64,000 nucleotides of DNA from contig DIJC01000015.1 of the NCBI GenBank assembly GCA_002421005.1, positions 62,001-126,000 on the forward strand. Reading direction: 5' to 3'. Source of the stretch: Enterobacteriaceae bacterium UBA5654 (GTDB lineage Bacteria; Pseudomonadota; Gammaproteobacteria; Enterobacterales; Enterobacteriaceae). A program made the translations under genes and the position numbers. The notes below the pieces were generated by a model. The model did no database searches. It was not told where the DNA came from and saw only the letters and a list, made by a program, of their open reading frames with translations. Below are positions 61,860-64,000 of the stretch, piece after piece. Positions within the stretch are counted from its first letter, which is position 1, and every line of letters starts with the position of its first letter.

Positions 61860-64000
61860 AGTACCTCATCAGGCTCTTCCATCGCGGGTGGCGCGTGCCG
61901 GGGCAGGGTAACACGGAAACAGGCTCCGCCCTGCGCCCGGTTGCTGGCGGTCAGCGTGCCGCCGTGAACGCTGACGATCGCCTGGCAAATTGCCAGCCCC
62001 AGCCCCACGCCCGGGATGGCCGACTCTTTCATTCCACGGGCGAATTTGTCGAAGATCTTCCGCTCCTGACCGGGCGGAATACCCGGCCCGGTGTCCCACA
62101 CTTCCAGCACCAGCTGCTGGTCTTCTTTACGGGCGTTCAGCCCGATTTGCGCCCGTCGTCCGGCATATTTCAGGGCGTTCTCCAGCAGGTTGATCAGCAC
62201 CCGCTCAAACAGCGGGCCGTCGACGTGGATAAGCAGCAGCGGCTCCGGCAAAGAGAGCGTGATCGGCTGGCTGCCCGGCTCCAGGCTTTGCAATGCGCTA
62301 CCCACCAGTTCTTCCAGCGTCAGCCACTCTTTCTTAAGATTAAACCCACCGGACTGAATTCGCGCCATATCCAGCAGATTATTGACCAGCCGGGTGGTGT
62401 TGAGCACATGCTGGCGAATTTCGCTGGCCTGCGGCGCGTGTTTCGACCCTTCGCTGGCCAGATCCAGCGTGAGGATTTCCGCCTGTCCGAACAGCACCGT
62501 CAGTGGCGTGCGCAGATCGTGCGACAGCGCCGCCAGCAGGGCGTTGCGCACGCTTTCGCGCTCGCTCGCCAGCCGCGCCTGCTCTTCGCTGGTGGTGAGC
62601 GCCAGCCGCTCCAGGGCGCTGGCAATCAGCAGGGTAAAGGTTTCCAGCAGCCGCTGCTGCTCAGGGATCATCAGCTGGCGCAGATTTCCCGGCTCGACCA
62701 CCACCAGCCCGTGCGTGCGGCTGGCGCTTTTCAGCGGCAAAATCTGGTACGGCACGCCGGGCAGCGTATCGGTTCCCGCGCCTGCGGGCTGGCTGCGATC
62801 AAAACTCCAGCGGGCGATAGCGTCATCCCACGGCGTCATGCCGGGCTGATGATTAAGCGGAATAAGCCGCCCGCCAGCCTCGGGAAACAGCAACTGGCTG
62901 CGCGCCTGAAAAGTGGAGTGGATAAACCGCTCGCTAATCTCAGCAATATCTTCTGCGCTGCGGCTTATCGCCAGCGATTTCGACATCTCGTACAGGTGGC
63001 GCGTGCGCTGCTCGCGGTAGCGGGCGACCCGCGCCTGATAGCGCATTCCCGCCGTTAAGTTGCCGATCACCAGCCCGACAATCAGCATCACGATAAAGGT
63101 CAGAATGTACTGCACGTCGGACACCGCGAGGGTGCCGTGCGGGGCGATGAAAAACAGGTCGAAACTCACCACGTTGATAAGCGTTGCCAGTACCGACGGC
63201 CAGCGCCCGTAGCGCAGCGCGACGATCACCACCGCCAGCAGGTAGATCATCACCAGATTGGTAGGATCGAAGGCGGTCAGCCACTGCATCGCCATCAGGG
63301 TGATCCCGGCGCACAGCGCGAGCGCGACCAGGCAGCCGTGCAGTTGTACCCGAAAGCGGTCGATAAATCCCCGGCTGTCGCTGGCGCGCGGCGAGGGCGA
63401 GGAGGGGGGATCGTCGAGGGCGACCATCATAACATCCAGATCCGGCGCATGGCGGGCGAGACGTCCGGCGAAGGAATCTCCCTGCCACCAGCGCCGCCGG
63501 GTCTGGCGTCCGAGCACAATTTTGCCGAGATTGTGCTCTCGCGCGTAGCGTAACAGCGCTTTTTCTTCCGAGGGATCGGCGAGGGTGGCGGTCTCCGCGC
63601 CCAGCTCTTGCGCCAGCCGCAGGGCGCTGAGGATAGCCTGACGCTGCGCGAGCGGCAGGCGGTGCAGACGTGGCGTTTCCACATACACCGCGTGCCAGAC
63701 GCTGCCGAGTTTTGCCGCCAGCCGCGCGGCGGTGCGCACCAGTTTTTCACTGCCGGTCTGATGACCAATGCACAGCAGAATAGCGTCGCGGGTATGCCAG
63801 ACTTTTTCCTGCCCCTGATTTTCCCGCCAGGCGCGCATTTGATCGTCAACGCGGTCAGCGGTGCGTCGCAGCGCCAGTTCGCGCAGGGCATAAAGATTGC
63901 CCTTGCGGAAAAAGTTTTCGATGGCACGCTCCGCCTGGCCGGGCAGATACACCTTGCCTTCATGCAGGCGCTGGCGCAGATCGTCAGGCGGCAGATCGAC
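61856..64000 (-). CDS. kdpD: KdpD sensor kinase (5' end cut by window)
   Basis: 714 residues visible; E. coli KdpD is 894, so about 180 N-terminal residues lie outside the window. Present are the end of the KdpD domain (DLPPDDLRQRLHEGKV...), a universal-stress-protein-like domain, four membrane helices (about LALCAGITLMAMQW to MLIVGLVIGNL), a GAF-like region and the kinase core with ALSHDLRTPL (phospho-His), LLENALKYA and DTGPGIPPG. The frame is open to the window edge, so the apparent GTG start near 63952 is not real. It senses K+ and osmotic status. Confidence 0.95.
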   Translation of the reverse strand, partial: VDLPPDDLRQRLHEGKVYLPGQAERAIENFFRKGNLYALRELALRRTADRVDDQMRAWRENQGQEKVWHTRDAILLCIGHQTGSEKLVRTAARLAAKLGSVWHAVYVETPRLHRLPLAQRQAILSALRLAQELGAETATLADPSEEKALLRYAREHNLGKIVLGRQTRRRWWQGDSFAGRLARHAPDLDVMMVALDDPPSSPSPRASDSRGFIDRFRVQLHGCLVALALCAGITLMAMQWLTAFDPTNLVMIYLLAVVIVALRYGRWPSVLATLINVVSFDLFFIAPHGTLAVSDVQYILTFIVMLIVGLVIGNLTAGMRYQARVARYREQRTRHLYEMSKSLAISRSAEDIAEISERFIHSTFQARSQLLFPEAGGRLIPLNHQPGMTPWDDAIARWSFDRSQPAGAGTDTLPGVPYQILPLKSASRTHGLVVVEPGNLRQLMIPEQQRLLETFTLLIASALERLALTTSEEQARLASERESVRNALLAALSHDLRTPLTVLFGQAEILTLDLASEGSKHAPQASEIRQHVLNTTRLVNNLLDMARIQSGGFNLKKEWLTLEELVGSALQSLEPGSQPITLSLPEPLLLIHVDGPLFERVLINLLENALKYAGRRAQIGLNARKEDQQLVLEVWDTGPGIPPGQERKIFDKFARGMKESAIPGVGLGLAICQAIVSVHGGTLTASNRAQGGACFRVTLPRHAPPAMEEPDEVL

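Noticed and set aside
61895..63058. 387-codon open frame antisense to kdpD
   Set aside because: Arg/Gln-rich shadow of kdpD with no domain or ribosome site. The same applies to long antisense frames in leuS, nagE and asnB.
63950..63952. GTG start for a 698-codon kdpD
   Set aside because: The frame stays open to the window edge and the extra residues (DLPPDDLRQRL) match KdpD, so the gene is simply truncated by the window.

Overview
This window is chromosomal DNA from a member of the Enterobacteriaceae. The gene order dcuC - pagP - cspE - crcB - tatE - lipA - lipB - dacA - mrdBA - leuS - gltIJKL - lnt - miaB - ubiF - tRNA cluster - asnB - nagDCAB/nagE - glnS - chiP - fur - fldA - seqA - pgm - potE/speF - kdpED is the E. 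coli core backbone, and nearly every protein aligns at full length with its E. coli counterpart as I remember it. The genus cannot be fixed from this. Some local differences from E. coli suggest an Enterobacter-like relative: there is no cobC beside nadD, no chiQ after chiP, no ybeQ-rihA block after ybeL, and an extra metal-efflux operon beside dcuC. There is no phage, insertion sequence, integrase or CRISPR array.

Layout. 1-1260 is the dcuC fumarate/succinate carrier, cut by the window start, with an FNR-type site upstream. 1614-8190 is an accessory five-gene Cu(I)/Ag(I) efflux operon: a small secreted Cys/His protein, CusF, an outer-membrane factor, a CusB fused to a second CusF domain, and CusA. 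It has no regulator next to it. 8298-14435 holds pagP, cspE, crcB, ybeM, tatE and the lipoate genes lipA/lipB with ybeF and ybeD. 14538-26003 is the minus-strand cell-wall and ribosome run (dacA, rlpA, rodA, mrdA, rlmH, rsfS, nadD, holA, lptE, leuS). 26229-27837 has ybeL and an unrecognised secreted protein. 27924-31132 is the glutamate/aspartate ABC importer with an SroC-type RNA between gltI and gltJ and a GcvB-type C/A-rich leader. 31553-38478 has lnt, corC, ybeY, ybeZ, miaB and ubiF.

38670-39656 is the seven-gene metT-leuW-glnUW-metU-glnVX tRNA operon on the minus strand. Three tandem copies of a ~70-bp tRNA-Gln-like element sit between glnV and glnX. They are not tRNA genes by ordinary criteria, and this is the most unusual structure in the window. 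39864-48207 contains asnB and the N-acetylglucosamine regulon (nagD, nagC, nagA, nagB divergent from nagE) with visible NagC and CRP sites. An ERIC element lies between nagD and nagC.

48368-56894 holds glnS, chiP (two NagC boxes about 200 bp apart, a leader hairpin and a ChiX pairing site), fur with an upstream uof-like coding leader, fldA, ybfE, ybfF, seqA and pgm. 57058-60924 is the ornithine decarboxylase/antiporter operon potE-speF preceded by the 34-codon arrest peptide speFL. The window ends in kdpE and a 5'-truncated kdpD.

Several systems here are linked by RNA or small-peptide control (SroC/GcvB on gltI, ChiX on chiP, uof on fur, SpeFL on speF). The nag genes and chiP share NagC control, so chitosugar uptake and GlcNAc catabolism would respond together.
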